A stretch of DNA of 64,000 bases, from positions 174,304-238,303 of the forward strand of contig NZ_JBJURJ010000012.1 of NCBI RefSeq assembly GCF_046098205.1, given 5' to 3'. Every line of letters begins with the position of its first letter. The stretch's first letter is position 1. This document shows, one piece after another, positions 49,033 to 57,903 of this stretch. The notes beneath the pieces were generated by a model. It did not search any database. It was not told the origin of the DNA and saw only the letters and a list, made by a program, of their open reading frames with translations. The translations under genes were made by a program, and so were the position numbers. The DNA comes from Paenibacillus_AR mesotrionivorans. Its GTDB lineage: Bacteria; Bacillota; Bacilli; Paenibacillales; NBRC-103111.

Positions 49033-49169
49033 AGAATTACTCTTGTCAGACAGACTCCTTCGACTTGTTTTTTTCCGGCATAGTAGGGAATAATAGGCAT
49101 GCGGACGGACGGGGACAAGGCATAGTCAATGCTGCGCTGTCATACGTTAACGGTAAGAGGTGAGCCGTT

Positions 49170-49403
49170 ATGATCGTACATGTGCGCAAATGGATCGAGC
49201 GTATGAAATTCATCGCATTGTTTTTTGTCTTGGTGATTTTGCTGTATCATATTATGACGCTGGTAGGGCAATGGATGCAGCCCGCTCACCGCCACAAAAC
49301 CCCGGAGGGCAGTGCCGTCAAGGCCTTCCGCCATGATTCCGGAACCCTGGATGCAGACAACATGGCCGACCGCCTGCGGCTCTATTATTGGCTGGGAGAA
49401 TGA
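49170..49403 (+). CDS. yqzK: YqzK family (DUF4227) small membrane protein
   Basis: A 77-residue protein with one membrane helix (about 10-31, MKFIALFFVLVILLYHIMTL) and a soluble tail with PEGSAVKAF and RLRLYYWLGE. YqzK lies between fur and xerD in B. subtilis, as here. Function unknown. AAGAGGTGAGCCGTT precedes the ATG at 49170. xerD follows 84 bases later. Confidence 0.87.
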   Translation: MIVHVRKWIERMKFIALFFVLVILLYHIMTLVGQWMQPAHRHKTPEGSAVKAFRHDSGTLDADNMADRLRLYYWLGE

Positions 49404-49487
49404 TTCCGTTTGGAGGGAGAAGGAAAAAACAGCCTCTTTGTTGAACTTATAATACGAAAGAACGTATGATAAGGAGCGTAAGAGGCA

Positions 49488-50381
49488 ATGAATCTCCACT
49501 TGCAACGCTATCTTGAACTGCTGGGGGAAGAACGGGGCCTGGCCATGAACACGCTCCAGTCCTACCGGCGGGACCTGGCTCAATATCTGGGATATCTGGC
49601 GGAGAAGTCCGTCCGGCTGGAGGATTCCTCGCGCGTCCATATACAGGGCTACTTTCTCCATCTCAAAAAATTGGGACGGGCATCGGCAACGGTAAACCGG
49701 TGTCTGGTATCCATCCGCTCCTTCTACCAATACCTCGTTGCGGAGCATGTGCTTGACCATGATCCTGCAGTGGGGCTGGAGGCTCCCCGGCTGGAACGGA
49801 AGATGCCCTCCGTGTTGACCGTAGAGGAGGTGGGCCGGCTTTTGGAGGCTCCGCGTACGGATACCCCCTACGGCCTGCGGGACAAGGCGATGCTGGAGCT
49901 TCTGTACGCCACGGGAATCCGGGTTACGGAGCTGGTTTCGCTGGACAGAGGCCATGTTTACCTGGATTTGGGCTTTATCCGCTGCTCCGGAAAAGGCGAG
50001 AAGGAAAGAATGATCCCCATTCATCCACAAGCGGCTTTGTGGCTGCAGCGTTATCTGGAATCGGGTTCAGGCGGCCAGGATGGAGATACGGGCGCCTTGT
50101 TCGCCAATCACCTGGGCGGCAGGCTTTCCCGGCAGGGCTTCTGGAAGATTATCAAGAAGCATGCTGCGGATTCCGGGATCCTGGGGGAGATTACCCCCCA
50201 TACCCTGCGCCATTCCTTTGCCGTGCATCTTCTGGAGAATGGAGCGGACCTGAAGGCCTTGCAGGAAATGCTGGGCCATGCCGATCTTTCCTCCACTATT
50301 ATGTATGTGAAATCCAACCCGGAAAGAATGAAGGATATTTATAACCGGGCCCATCCCCGGACAGGGATGGTTACCCCTTAG
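49488..50381 (+). CDS. xerD: Site-specific tyrosine recombinase XerD
   Basis: A 297-residue recombinase with an N-terminal SAM-like DNA-binding domain (LQRYLELLGEERGLAMNTLQSYRRDL, in part) and a catalytic domain whose residues R145, H238, R241, H264 and the nucleophile Y273 (IMYVKSNP) can all be seen. XerD with XerC/CodV resolves chromosome dimers at dif during division. The ATG at 49488 follows AAGGAGCGTAAGAGGCA. Position after fur-yqzK and before deoB is conserved. Confidence 0.95.
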   Translation: MNLHLQRYLELLGEERGLAMNTLQSYRRDLAQYLGYLAEKSVRLEDSSRVHIQGYFLHLKKLGRASATVNRCLVSIRSFYQYLVAEHVLDHDPAVGLEAPRLERKMPSVLTVEEVGRLLEAPRTDTPYGLRDKAMLELLYATGIRVTELVSLDRGHVYLDLGFIRCSGKGEKERMIPIHPQAALWLQRYLESGSGGQDGDTGALFANHLGGRLSRQGFWKIIKKHAADSGILGEITPHTLRHSFAVHLLENGADLKALQEMLGHADLSSTIMYVKSNPERMKDIYNRAHPRTGMVTP

Positions 50382-50397
50382 GGAGGTTTGTACAAGC

Positions 50398-51573
50398 ATG
50401 GCTTTCAAACGAATTGCATTGATCGTACTGGACAGCGTCGGCATCGGCGAGCTGCCGGACGCACCCTCCTTCGGTGATGCGGGAGCCCATACGTTGGGCC
50501 ATATCTCCGAGCATGCCAAGAATTTCCGTGTGCCACACATGGAGCAGCTGGGTCTTGGCAATATTGCCCCTCTCCAAACTGTGCCGCCTGTTGACGAGCC
50601 CAAGGCTTATTACGGCAAAATGGCGGAGCAATCCGTGGGCAAGGACACCATGACCGGCCACTGGGAGATCATGGGTCTCTTCATCAATACCCCTTTTAAT
50701 ACCTATCCGGATGGCTTTCCCCCGGAGCTGCTTCAGGAGTTCAGCCAACGGACAGGCCGCGGCATTCTTGGCAATAAACCGGCGTCCGGCACAGAGATTC
50801 TGGACGAGCTGGGCGAGGAGCATATGAAAACCGGCTCCTGGATTGTCTATACCTCAGCGGACAGCGTCTTCCAGATCGCCGCCCATGAGGAAATCATTCC
50901 GCTTGAGGAGCTGTATGCAGCCTGCAAAATCGCACGTGAGCTGACGCTGCGTCCGGAATTCCCCGTAGGCCGCGTCATTGCGCGTCCGTTCGTAGGGCAG
51001 CCGGGGGCATTCAAGCGTACTCCCAACCGGCATGACTATGCCGTTACACCTCCTGCACCTACGGTGATGAACCGTTTGGCAGAGGCCGGGCTGGACTGTA
51101 TCGCCGTAGGCAAGATCAACGATATTTATTCCGGGCAAGGGGTCACCCAATCTTACCCCACCAAGAGTAATGAGGATGGCATCAACCGGACCATTGAGGT
51201 GCTCAAAAGCGATTTTAAAGGTTTAGTGTTCACTAACCTGGTGGATTTTGACTCCTTGTTCGGTCACCGCCGCGATGTGGAGGGATACGCCGGAGCGCTT
51301 ATGGAGTTTGATGCCCGCCTGCCGGAGATTATGGCGCAGATCGGCCCGGAGGATCTGTTGATTCTTACGGCGGACCACGGCAATGACCCGATCCATGCAG
51401 GCACTGACCATACCCGGGAATATGTGCCGATTCTCCTGTACAGCCCGGCATTGACCCAGCCAGCCGGGACCGGCATCCGCGATACCTTCGCCGATCTGGG
51501 CGCTCTGGTAGCGGATAATTTCGGCCTGCCCCCCATGGAGCATGGGACAAGCTTTTTGGACAAGCTGGTCTGA
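50398..51573 (+). CDS. deoB: Phosphopentomutase
   Basis: A 391-residue alkaline-phosphatase-fold enzyme: metal/threonine motifs ALIVLDSVGIGELPDA (about 6-21), GKDTMTGHWE (about 81-90; Thr is the phosphorylated residue) and ILTADHGNDP (about 322-331). It interconverts (deoxy)ribose 1- and 5-phosphate. AGGGAGGTTTGTACAAGC precedes the ATG. It feeds on products of the two purine and one pyrimidine nucleoside phosphorylases downstream, so 50398-54794 is a nucleoside salvage unit. Confidence 0.96.
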   Translation: MAFKRIALIVLDSVGIGELPDAPSFGDAGAHTLGHISEHAKNFRVPHMEQLGLGNIAPLQTVPPVDEPKAYYGKMAEQSVGKDTMTGHWEIMGLFINTPFNTYPDGFPPELLQEFSQRTGRGILGNKPASGTEILDELGEEHMKTGSWIVYTSADSVFQIAAHEEIIPLEELYAACKIARELTLRPEFPVGRVIARPFVGQPGAFKRTPNRHDYAVTPPAPTVMNRLAEAGLDCIAVGKINDIYSGQGVTQSYPTKSNEDGINRTIEVLKSDFKGLVFTNLVDFDSLFGHRRDVEGYAGALMEFDARLPEIMAQIGPEDLLILTADHGNDPIHAGTDHTREYVPILLYSPALTQPAGTGIRDTFADLGALVADNFGLPPMEHGTSFLDKLV

Positions 51574-51642
51574 GCATCCAAGGCACTCTTTCCCGGTAAG
51601 GAATGAAACCCGAACTAAGACTAAATTCAAGGAGGTACATAG

Positions 51643-52470
51643 ATGGCAGAGAAACATGTATTGGAGCGTATTGAAGAAGCGGCAAGCTATATCGCATCCC
51701 GTTCTTCCATCCGTCCGGAAATTGGACTGATCCTCGGTTCCGGGCTCGGCGTATTGGCCGATTCCCTGGAGGAAGCCGTTACGGTGAATTACAGCGACAT
51801 TCCCCATTTTCCCGTTTCCACTGTGGAAGGACATGCAGGAGAGCTGCTGCTGGGCAAAATTGGCGGGCGTCCGGTGCTCCTGATGAAGGGCCGTTTCCAT
51901 ATGTACGAAGGGTATCAAGGGGAAACCGTAACCTTCCCCATTCGCGTCATGAAAAAGCTGGGCATCACCGGTCTTCTGGTTACCAATGCAGCCGGAGGGG
52001 TAAACACCTCCTATGACCCGGGAGATCTTATGCTGATTTCCGACCATCTGAACATGACCGGAACCAATCCGTTGATCGGCCCCAACCACAAGGAGCTGGG
52101 TGTCCGTTTCCCGGATATGTCCGAAGGATACAGCAAACGTCTGCGTACTATTGCCAAGGAAATCGCCGCTGCCCAAGGGCTGAAGCTGCAGGAGGGTGTG
52201 TATGCCGGACTGTTGGGCCCGTCCTATGAAACACCGGCGGAAATCCGTATGCTGCGTGTGTTAGGCGCCGATGCTGTTGGCATGTCCACTGTATCCGAGG
52301 TGGTTATCGCCCGCCACTCCGGGATAGAAGTGCTGGGCATCTCCTGTATCAGCAATATGGCTGCAGGGATTCTTGACCAGCCCCTTTCCCATGAAGAGGT
52401 TATGGAAACCACTGACCGGGTGAAGCAGCAGTTCCTGAAATTCGTCATCCAGCTTATTCCTCAAATGTAA
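51643..52470 (+). CDS. punA: Purine-nucleoside phosphorylase (first of two)
   Basis: A 275-residue PNP of the trimeric PNP-I type: LGSGLGVLADSLE (about 28-40), FPVSTVEGHAGELLLG, GRFHMYEGY, NAAGGVNTSYDPGDLMLISDH, in part, and AVGMSTVSEVVIARH. It releases guanine or hypoxanthine from nucleosides using phosphate. AAGGAGGTACATAG precedes the ATG at 51643. A close paralogue lies 22 bases downstream. Confidence 0.95.
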   Translation: MAEKHVLERIEEAASYIASRSSIRPEIGLILGSGLGVLADSLEEAVTVNYSDIPHFPVSTVEGHAGELLLGKIGGRPVLLMKGRFHMYEGYQGETVTFPIRVMKKLGITGLLVTNAAGGVNTSYDPGDLMLISDHLNMTGTNPLIGPNHKELGVRFPDMSEGYSKRLRTIAKEIAAAQGLKLQEGVYAGLLGPSYETPAEIRMLRVLGADAVGMSTVSEVVIARHSGIEVLGISCISNMAAGILDQPLSHEEVMETTDRVKQQFLKFVIQLIPQM

Positions 52471-52492
52471 CGACATCCGGGAGGGTATATAC

Positions 52493-53356
52493 GTGTCTAT
52501 AAATCCAAATGAAGGTACTTATGCACAAGTCCGGGAGGCCAGCCAGGCCATCCAGGACAAGCTGGGCCAGGTCCGTCCCGTCATCGGCCTGATTCTTGGT
52601 TCGGGACTGGGGGATTTGGCCGACCAGATTCAAAATCCGATTGTGATTGATTACCACGACGTTCCGCATTTCCCCGTGTCCACCGTGGAGGGGCATGCCG
52701 GGCGGTTTGTGGTAGGCGAGCTGGAGGGCCGTACGGTTATCGCTATGCAGGGGCGGTTCCATTTTTATGAAGGCTACAGCATGAAGAAGGTTGTGTTCCC
52801 CGTATATGTGATGCGGGAGCTAGGGGTAAAAACACTGGTTATCACCAACGCGGCAGGCGGGATGAACCGTAATTTCCGTGCCGGAGACCTGATGCTGATC
52901 TCCGACCACATCAATATGACCGGGGCCAGTCCTCTGATCGGGCCGAATGATCCTGAGCTGGGTGTGCGCTTCCCCGATATGTCCCAGGCTTACAACCGGG
53001 AGTACCGCGTCCTGGCCAAAAAGCTGGCGGAGGAGGTGCGGGATGATGCAGGTCAGCCTCTGGTTCTGCAGGAGGGCGTGTATTGCGGTATCAGCGGTCC
53101 CGCTTATATGACTCCGGCGGAGCTGATGATGCTGGCCCGTGTAGGCGGGGACGCTGTAGGTATGTCGACGGTGGGCGAGGTTATCGCGGCCAGTCACGGC
53201 GGGTTGAAGGTGCTGGGAATCTCCTGCATCACCGATATGGCCATCGGCGAGGAGCTGGAGCCCTTGACCCACGAGCAGGTCATGGAGGTCGCCAACCGGA
53301 CCAAGCCCAAGTTCCAGGCGCTGGTGAAGGCTTTTGTGCGGCAGGTAGAGGTTTAA
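52493..53356 (+). CDS. Purine-nucleoside phosphorylase (second, tandem paralogue)
   Basis: A 287-residue PNP-I protein very like the upstream one (LGSGLGDLADQI, FPVSTVEGHAGRFVVG, GRFHFYEGYSMKKV, NAAGGMNRNFRAGDLMLISDH, in part). It has its own start (GTG at 52493 with GGGAGG) and a short insertion before LQEGVYCG. Both copies look intact, so they may differ in substrate choice or timing. A terminator follows, and pdp has its own start. Confidence 0.94.
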   Translation: MSINPNEGTYAQVREASQAIQDKLGQVRPVIGLILGSGLGDLADQIQNPIVIDYHDVPHFPVSTVEGHAGRFVVGELEGRTVIAMQGRFHFYEGYSMKKVVFPVYVMRELGVKTLVITNAAGGMNRNFRAGDLMLISDHINMTGASPLIGPNDPELGVRFPDMSQAYNREYRVLAKKLAEEVRDDAGQPLVLQEGVYCGISGPAYMTPAELMMLARVGGDAVGMSTVGEVIAASHGGLKVLGISCITDMAIGEELEPLTHEQVMEVANRTKPKFQALVKAFVRQVEV

Positions 53357-53381
53357 CAGCAGAAACAACTCCATACATGGA

Positions 53382-53434
53382 AAAGACTACTCGGCACCGT
53401 GAATGTTTATCGGGAATGAGTAGTCTTTCTTTCA
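53382..53434 (+). terminator. Terminator after the second PNP gene
   Basis: AAAGACTACTC (53382-53392) pairs with GAGTAGTCTTT (53418-53428), followed by CTTTC. Confidence 0.75.
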
Positions 53435-53459
53435 CTTTTAACGTAAAGGGGCGCTATTG

Positions 53460-54794
53460 ATGCGTACAGTGGATCTGATCCAGAAAAAAAGAGACGGCCA
53501 TGAGTTGGCCCGGGAGGAAATCCAATTTCTGATTGAGGGGTATACCAAGGGGGAGATTCCCGATTACCAGATGGCGGCATGGGCGATGGCGGTGTTTTTC
53601 CGGGGGATGAGTGCCCGTGAGACGGCGGACCTGACCTTGGCCATGGCGGCTTCCGGCGATATGCTGGATTTAAGCCCGATTCTCGGGATCAAAACAGACA
53701 AGCATTCCACCGGCGGTGTAGGTGACACGGTTACCCTGGTGCTGGCTCCTCTGGCAGCGTCAGCCGGTGTCCCTGTCGCCAAAATGTCCGGGCGTGGTCT
53801 GGGCCATACAGGGGGAACGATTGACAAGCTGGAATCCATTCCGGGCTTCTCCACCGAGATGTCTCCGGAGGACTTCATCCGGCAAGTGAACACCCACGGG
53901 GTGGCGGTGATCGGCCAGTCCGGCAACATTACGCCGGCGGATAAGAAGCTTTACAGCCTGCGGGATGTTACGGGAACGGTGAATTCCATTCCCCTGATTG
54001 CCAGCTCCATTATGAGCAAGAAAATTGCCGCAGGGGCAGATGCCATTGTTTTGGATGTGAAAACCGGCAGCGGTGCCTTTATGAAAACACTGGAGGACTC
54101 CATCCGGCTGGCGGAGGCTATGGTCAGCATCGGCACGGAAACGGGACGGGAGACGGTGGCGGTGATTACGGATATGGAGGAGCCCTTGGGGACGGCTGTA
54201 GGGAATGCCCTGGAGGTGCGGCTTGCTGTGGAGACCCTACAGGGCAAGGGACCGGCGGACCTGGTGGAAACCTGTCTGACATTAGGCTCCCATATGCTGG
54301 TGCTGGGCGTCAAGGCGGACAGCGCCGAAGAAGCCAAGGACATTCTGAAGAGCAAGCTGTCTTCCGGGGAAGCCTTGGCCAAATTCAAGGAATTTGTAGC
54401 GGCTCAAGGGGGAGATCCGGCGGTTGGAGACGATCCGAACCTGCTTCAGGTATCGTCCCGTCATGTAACAGTTCCGGCGCCGCGGGGCGGTTATGTGGGG
54501 CATATAACAGCAGAGGAAATCGGATTGGCCGCCATGGAGCTGGGTGCAGGACGGGAAACCAAGGAATCTGTGATTGACCTTTCGGTGGGCGTGCAGCTTT
54601 TGCGCAAAACGGGGGATGCTGTTCAAGAGGGTGAAGGACTGGCGGTGCTGTATGCCAAGGAAGGACAGAGCCAGGAGGCGCTGGACCGGATTGCCAAGCG
54701 GGTTCAGAACGCGTATCTGCTTCAAGATGAGGCACCGGAGCACCGGAAGCTGGTTCATGCTGTAATCAGCAAAAATGGGGTAAGCTACCCGTGA
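53460..54794 (+). CDS. pdp: Pyrimidine-nucleoside phosphorylase
   Basis: A 444-residue enzyme with the family signature SGRGLGHTGGTIDKLESIPG (about 108-127), the phosphate-site KTDKHSTGGVGD (about 79-90) and DVKTGSGAFM. It splits uridine, thymidine and deoxyuridine. The ATG at 53460 is preceded by AAAGGGGCGCTATTG. lipL follows 20 bases after its stop. Confidence 0.96.
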   Translation: MRTVDLIQKKRDGHELAREEIQFLIEGYTKGEIPDYQMAAWAMAVFFRGMSARETADLTLAMAASGDMLDLSPILGIKTDKHSTGGVGDTVTLVLAPLAASAGVPVAKMSGRGLGHTGGTIDKLESIPGFSTEMSPEDFIRQVNTHGVAVIGQSGNITPADKKLYSLRDVTGTVNSIPLIASSIMSKKIAAGADAIVLDVKTGSGAFMKTLEDSIRLAEAMVSIGTETGRETVAVITDMEEPLGTAVGNALEVRLAVETLQGKGPADLVETCLTLGSHMLVLGVKADSAEEAKDILKSKLSSGEALAKFKEFVAAQGGDPAVGDDPNLLQVSSRHVTVPAPRGGYVGHITAEEIGLAAMELGAGRETKESVIDLSVGVQLLRKTGDAVQEGEGLAVLYAKEGQSQEALDRIAKRVQNAYLLQDEAPEHRKLVHAVISKNGVSYP

Positions 54795-54814
54795 GGAAAG
54801 GCGGCGGATGAAGG

Positions 54815-55651
54815 ATGAACGGTTTTATGGAGCGTTTTCCGAGTCTGACCCGTCCTGTTCTGATTGAGCAGCCGTTAGTGGAGCCGTCGGCGGACGTGAC
54901 CGATGCTTTTGCTTGGGACGAGGTGGCCTGCCGGAAGACAGGGACCGGGGAGCTTCCCCCTTTGGTGCGGATCTGGCGCCATCCCCGGGCATTGGTGCTT
55001 GGATTAAGGGACCGCCGGCTTCCCTATGCCGGAAAAGCCATGGAGACCCTCCGCCAGGAGGGCTTCTCCGTTGGGGTCCGGAATTCCGGAGGAGCTGCGG
55101 TTCCGCTGGATTCGGGAGTGGTCAATATCTCGCTGGTACTCCCTTATGTACAGGGGGCAAGAATGGATTTCCACCAGGAATTCCGCTTGATGGCGCAGCT
55201 GATTGCCGATGCGGTCAAACCTTGGAGCAGTGAGGTGCAGGCGGGGGAAATCCGGGGTTCCTTCTGTCCGGGTGATTATGATCTGGCCTTGTCCGGGCGG
55301 AAGTTTTGCGGCATTGCCCAGCGGCGGCAGCTAAAGGCATGTGTGATCTCCGCTTTTGTTCTGGTGGAAGGCAGCGGAGAGGCGAGGGGGCAGCTGGCGC
55401 AGCGGTTCTACAAGGAGGCCACGGGCGGGGCTTCCCATACGGATGATCCCGGGGTGGTGCCGGACAGCATGGCCAGTCTCCAGGAACTGGCGGGAGTTCC
55501 TTCGGCAGAGGCTTTTGTGGATAGCTTGCGGAAGCTGCTGGGGGCGGAGGAAGCGGCCGGCAAAGATGGGACCGGGACTTTTGACTTAGTAAAACGGCCA
55601 GAATTGGATAGCATGAGGGTTGAATTGAAACGAAGATATGACCATGATTAA
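54815..55651 (+). CDS. lipL: Octanoyl-[GcvH]:protein N-octanoyltransferase LipL
   Basis: A 278-residue member of the LplA/LipB/BirA fold (281 in B. subtilis LipL). RNSGGAAVPLDSGVVNISLVLP (about 89-110, quoted in part) and SFCPGDYDLALSGRKFCGIA (about 149-168) fit LipL; the nucleophile is C151 (C150 in B. subtilis). LipL moves octanoyl groups from GcvH to the E2 lipoyl domains. It lies just before the pdh operon, whose E2 is a substrate. A start at the ATG at 54815 or four codons later is possible. Confidence 0.87.
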   Translation: MNGFMERFPSLTRPVLIEQPLVEPSADVTDAFAWDEVACRKTGTGELPPLVRIWRHPRALVLGLRDRRLPYAGKAMETLRQEGFSVGVRNSGGAAVPLDSGVVNISLVLPYVQGARMDFHQEFRLMAQLIADAVKPWSSEVQAGEIRGSFCPGDYDLALSGRKFCGIAQRRQLKACVISAFVLVEGSGEARGQLAQRFYKEATGGASHTDDPGVVPDSMASLQELAGVPSAEAFVDSLRKLLGAEEAAGKDGTGTFDLVKRPELDSMRVELKRRYDHD

Positions 55652-55699
55652 GTAAAAAGTTATATATTTTTGTCTTTTTTCAGAAAATACCTCGAAAAA

Positions 55700-55729
55700 T
55701 TCGTTTTTCTTCGCAGGATGTCTTAGAAT
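55700..55729 (+). promoter_or_regulatory. Candidate sigma-A promoter of the pdh operon
   Basis: TTCGTT (55700-55705), 18 bases, TAGAAT (55724-55729), in an AT-rich stretch after lipL. Its -35 overlaps a small UUCG-loop hairpin (GAAAAA/TTTTTC, 55694-55709). Confidence 0.45.
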
Positions 55730-55748
55730 GGGGTAAAGGCGGTCTTAT

Positions 55749-55763
55749 TGAAAATGATTCTCA
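55749..55763 (+). promoter_or_regulatory. Fur-box-like site in the pdh leader
   Basis: TGAAAATGATTCTCA matches the Bacillus 7-1-7 Fur consensus (TGATAATNATTATCA) at 12 of the 14 defined positions. It lies about 13-27 bases past the proposed transcription start and 31 bases before pdhA. Confidence 0.6.
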
Positions 55764-55793
55764 TTACAGACAAGAGTAAGGAGTGGAAATAGG

Positions 55794-56867
55794 ATGGAAA
55801 ACCGCTACGAAGCCATACTGAAAGAGATGGAGCCCCTATCCGTTCTGTCCCCTGACGGAGAGATCATTCCCGGACAGGAAGCGCCCGCGCTGGAGGATAA
55901 GCAATTGCTGGAGCTGATGCGCCGCATGGTATTTACCCGTACTTGGGACCAGCGTGCCGTAAGCTTGAACCGCCAAGGAAGACTGGGCTTTTATGCGCCT
56001 GTATCGGGCCAGGAGGCCAGCATTGTGGGAACCGGGTTCCCACTGGTGAAGGAAGACTTTGTTTGCCCCGGTTACCGGGATATGCCCCAATTGTATTGGC
56101 ACGGACTGCCTATGGCCAATGCATTCCTATATTCCCGCGGACACCAGGAGGGCGGACGGATTCCGCAAGGTGTGAATATTCTCCTGCCGCAGATTATTAT
56201 CGGCGCCCAGATCGTCCAGGCTGCCGGAGTTGCCATGGGACTCAAGAAACGCGGCACCACCAATGTAGCCATGGCGTACACCGGTGACGGCGGTTCTTCC
56301 CAGGGAGACTTTTATGAGGGGATGAACTTCGCCGGTGTCTATAAGCTTCCGGTGGTATTCGTCGTGCAAAATAACCATTATGCCATTTCCACACCGCGTT
56401 CGAAGCAAACGGCTGCCGCGACCATTGCGCAAAAAGCGGTGGCTGCAGGCATTCCGGGCGTTCAAGTGGACGGGATGGATATTCTGGCTGTATATAAGGC
56501 TGCATCGGAAGCGGTGGAGCGTGCCCGCCGAGGCGAAGGCCCTACCCTGATCGAGACCCTGACCTATCGTTTTGGACCCCATTCCATGTCCGGAGACGAT
56601 CCCACCAAATACCGCACCAAGGATGAACAAGGAGAGTGGGAGGTTAAGGATCCTCTGGTCCGGTTCCGCCGCTTTTTGGAAAAGAAGGGCTTGTGGAGCG
56701 AAGAGCAGGAAATGAAAATTGTGGAGGAAGCCAAAGCGGAGGTGGCCAATGCCATCAAGCAGGCTGAGGCTGCAGCGCCTATGACGGTGGAAGGGTTAAT
56801 CGACAGCATGTTCGAAACCACTCCCGCTTACCTGGAAGAGCAGAAGGAATATTTCAGAGGGATTTAA
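55794..56867 (+). CDS. pdhA: Pyruvate dehydrogenase E1 alpha subunit
   Basis: A 357-residue thiamine-dependent subunit: YTGDGGSSQGDFYEGMNFAG, then VVQNNHYAISTPRSKQT (about 198-214), and FGPHSMSGDDPTKYR. A longer N-terminus and these motifs set it apart from the BCKDH E1alpha at 30774 and match PDH of Bacillales. It decarboxylates pyruvate. AAGGAGTGGAAATAGG precedes the ATG at 55794. First gene of pdhABCD. Confidence 0.95.
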   Translation: MENRYEAILKEMEPLSVLSPDGEIIPGQEAPALEDKQLLELMRRMVFTRTWDQRAVSLNRQGRLGFYAPVSGQEASIVGTGFPLVKEDFVCPGYRDMPQLYWHGLPMANAFLYSRGHQEGGRIPQGVNILLPQIIIGAQIVQAAGVAMGLKKRGTTNVAMAYTGDGGSSQGDFYEGMNFAGVYKLPVVFVVQNNHYAISTPRSKQTAAATIAQKAVAAGIPGVQVDGMDILAVYKAASEAVERARRGEGPTLIETLTYRFGPHSMSGDDPTKYRTKDEQGEWEVKDPLVRFRRFLEKKGLWSEEQEMKIVEEAKAEVANAIKQAEAAAPMTVEGLIDSMFETTPAYLEEQKEYFRGI

Positions 56868-56906
56868 CATAGACCGACTATCGGCGGAAAGGACGGGAGA
56901 AACAAT

Positions 56907-57887
56907 ATGGCGCAGATGACAATGATTCAAGCGATAACCGACGCCATGCGGGTTGAATTGGCGAGAGATTCCAACGTGCTGGTGTTTGGTGAGGATGTAG
57001 GCCGCGTCGGCGGCGTTTTCCGGGCAACAGAAGGGCTTCAGAAGGAGTTTGGGGAAGAGCGGGTATTCGATACTCCTTTGGCGGAATCGGGAATCGGAGG
57101 GCTGGCGGTAGGGCTTAGCGTTCAAGGCTTCCGTCCCATTGCGGAAATCCAGTTTATCGGATTTGTCTTCGAAGTAATGGATTCTATCAGCGCCCAGGCT
57201 TCCCGCCTCCGGTACCGCTCAGGCGGACGTTACAATGCCCCCATTGTGTTCCGGACTCCCTTCGGCGGAGGCGTTAAGGCTCCTGAGCTTCATACGGACA
57301 GCTTGGAAGGACTGTTTATGCAGACTCCCGGGCTGAAGGTGGTTGTCCCCTCCAATCCCTATGATGCCAAGGGGCTCTTAATCAGCGCCATCCGCGATAA
57401 TGATCCGGTATTTTTTATGGAGCATCTGAAGCTGTACCGCGGGTTCCGGGGGGAGGTCCCGGAAGGGGAATATACCGTTCCCATTGGCAAAGCCAACGTG
57501 GTCCGGGAAGGCACCGATGTAACGGTGCTGGCGTATGGCGCGATGGTGCATACGGCGGTGAAGGCGGCTGAGGAGCTGGAGAAAACCAGAGGTGCCAAGG
57601 CCGAGGTCATCGATTTGCGCTCCCTCGTACCTTTGGATACCGACACTATTCTGGCTTCCGTTAATAAAACGGGCCGTGTGGTGGTTGTCCAGGAGGCTCA
57701 GCGTTCTGCTGGAGCCGCGGCGGAAATTATCGCCAGAATTAACGAAAAAGCGATTCTCCAGCTGGAGGCGCCGGTTATCCGGGTAACCGCTCCGGATACG
57801 GTGTTTGCATTCGGCCAGATTGAGGATAAGTGGCTGCCTGATCCTGCCAGAGTGCTGGCGGGTATGAATACGGTTCTCGATTTCTAG
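56907..57887 (+). CDS. pdhB: Pyruvate dehydrogenase E1 beta subunit
   Basis: A 326-residue subunit: VFGEDVGRVGGVFRATEGL (about 26-44), DTPLAESGIGGLAVGLS and RTPFGGGVKAPELHTDSLEG. It completes the E1 heterotetramer with PdhA. GGACGGGAGAAACAAT precedes the ATG at 56907. pdhC follows 16 bases later. Confidence 0.96.
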   Translation: MAQMTMIQAITDAMRVELARDSNVLVFGEDVGRVGGVFRATEGLQKEFGEERVFDTPLAESGIGGLAVGLSVQGFRPIAEIQFIGFVFEVMDSISAQASRLRYRSGGRYNAPIVFRTPFGGGVKAPELHTDSLEGLFMQTPGLKVVVPSNPYDAKGLLISAIRDNDPVFFMEHLKLYRGFRGEVPEGEYTVPIGKANVVREGTDVTVLAYGAMVHTAVKAAEELEKTRGAKAEVIDLRSLVPLDTDTILASVNKTGRVVVVQEAQRSAGAAAEIIARINEKAILQLEAPVIRVTAPDTVFAFGQIEDKWLPDPARVLAGMNTVLDF

Positions 57888-57903
57888 AAAGGAGGGTTTA
57901 ACG

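Noticed and set aside
34250..49118. A shared minus-strand protein reading (LVNxYSxxNIHYRDRL) at both repeat copies
   Set aside because: The frames differ at first and second codon positions as much as at third positions and have no common start, so the match comes from the DNA repeat and not from a coding sequence.
55652..55723. A terminator after lipL
   Set aside because: The small GAAAAA-TTCG-TTTTTC hairpin is all A-T in the stem and overlaps the likely pdh promoter; it would be too weak to terminate well.
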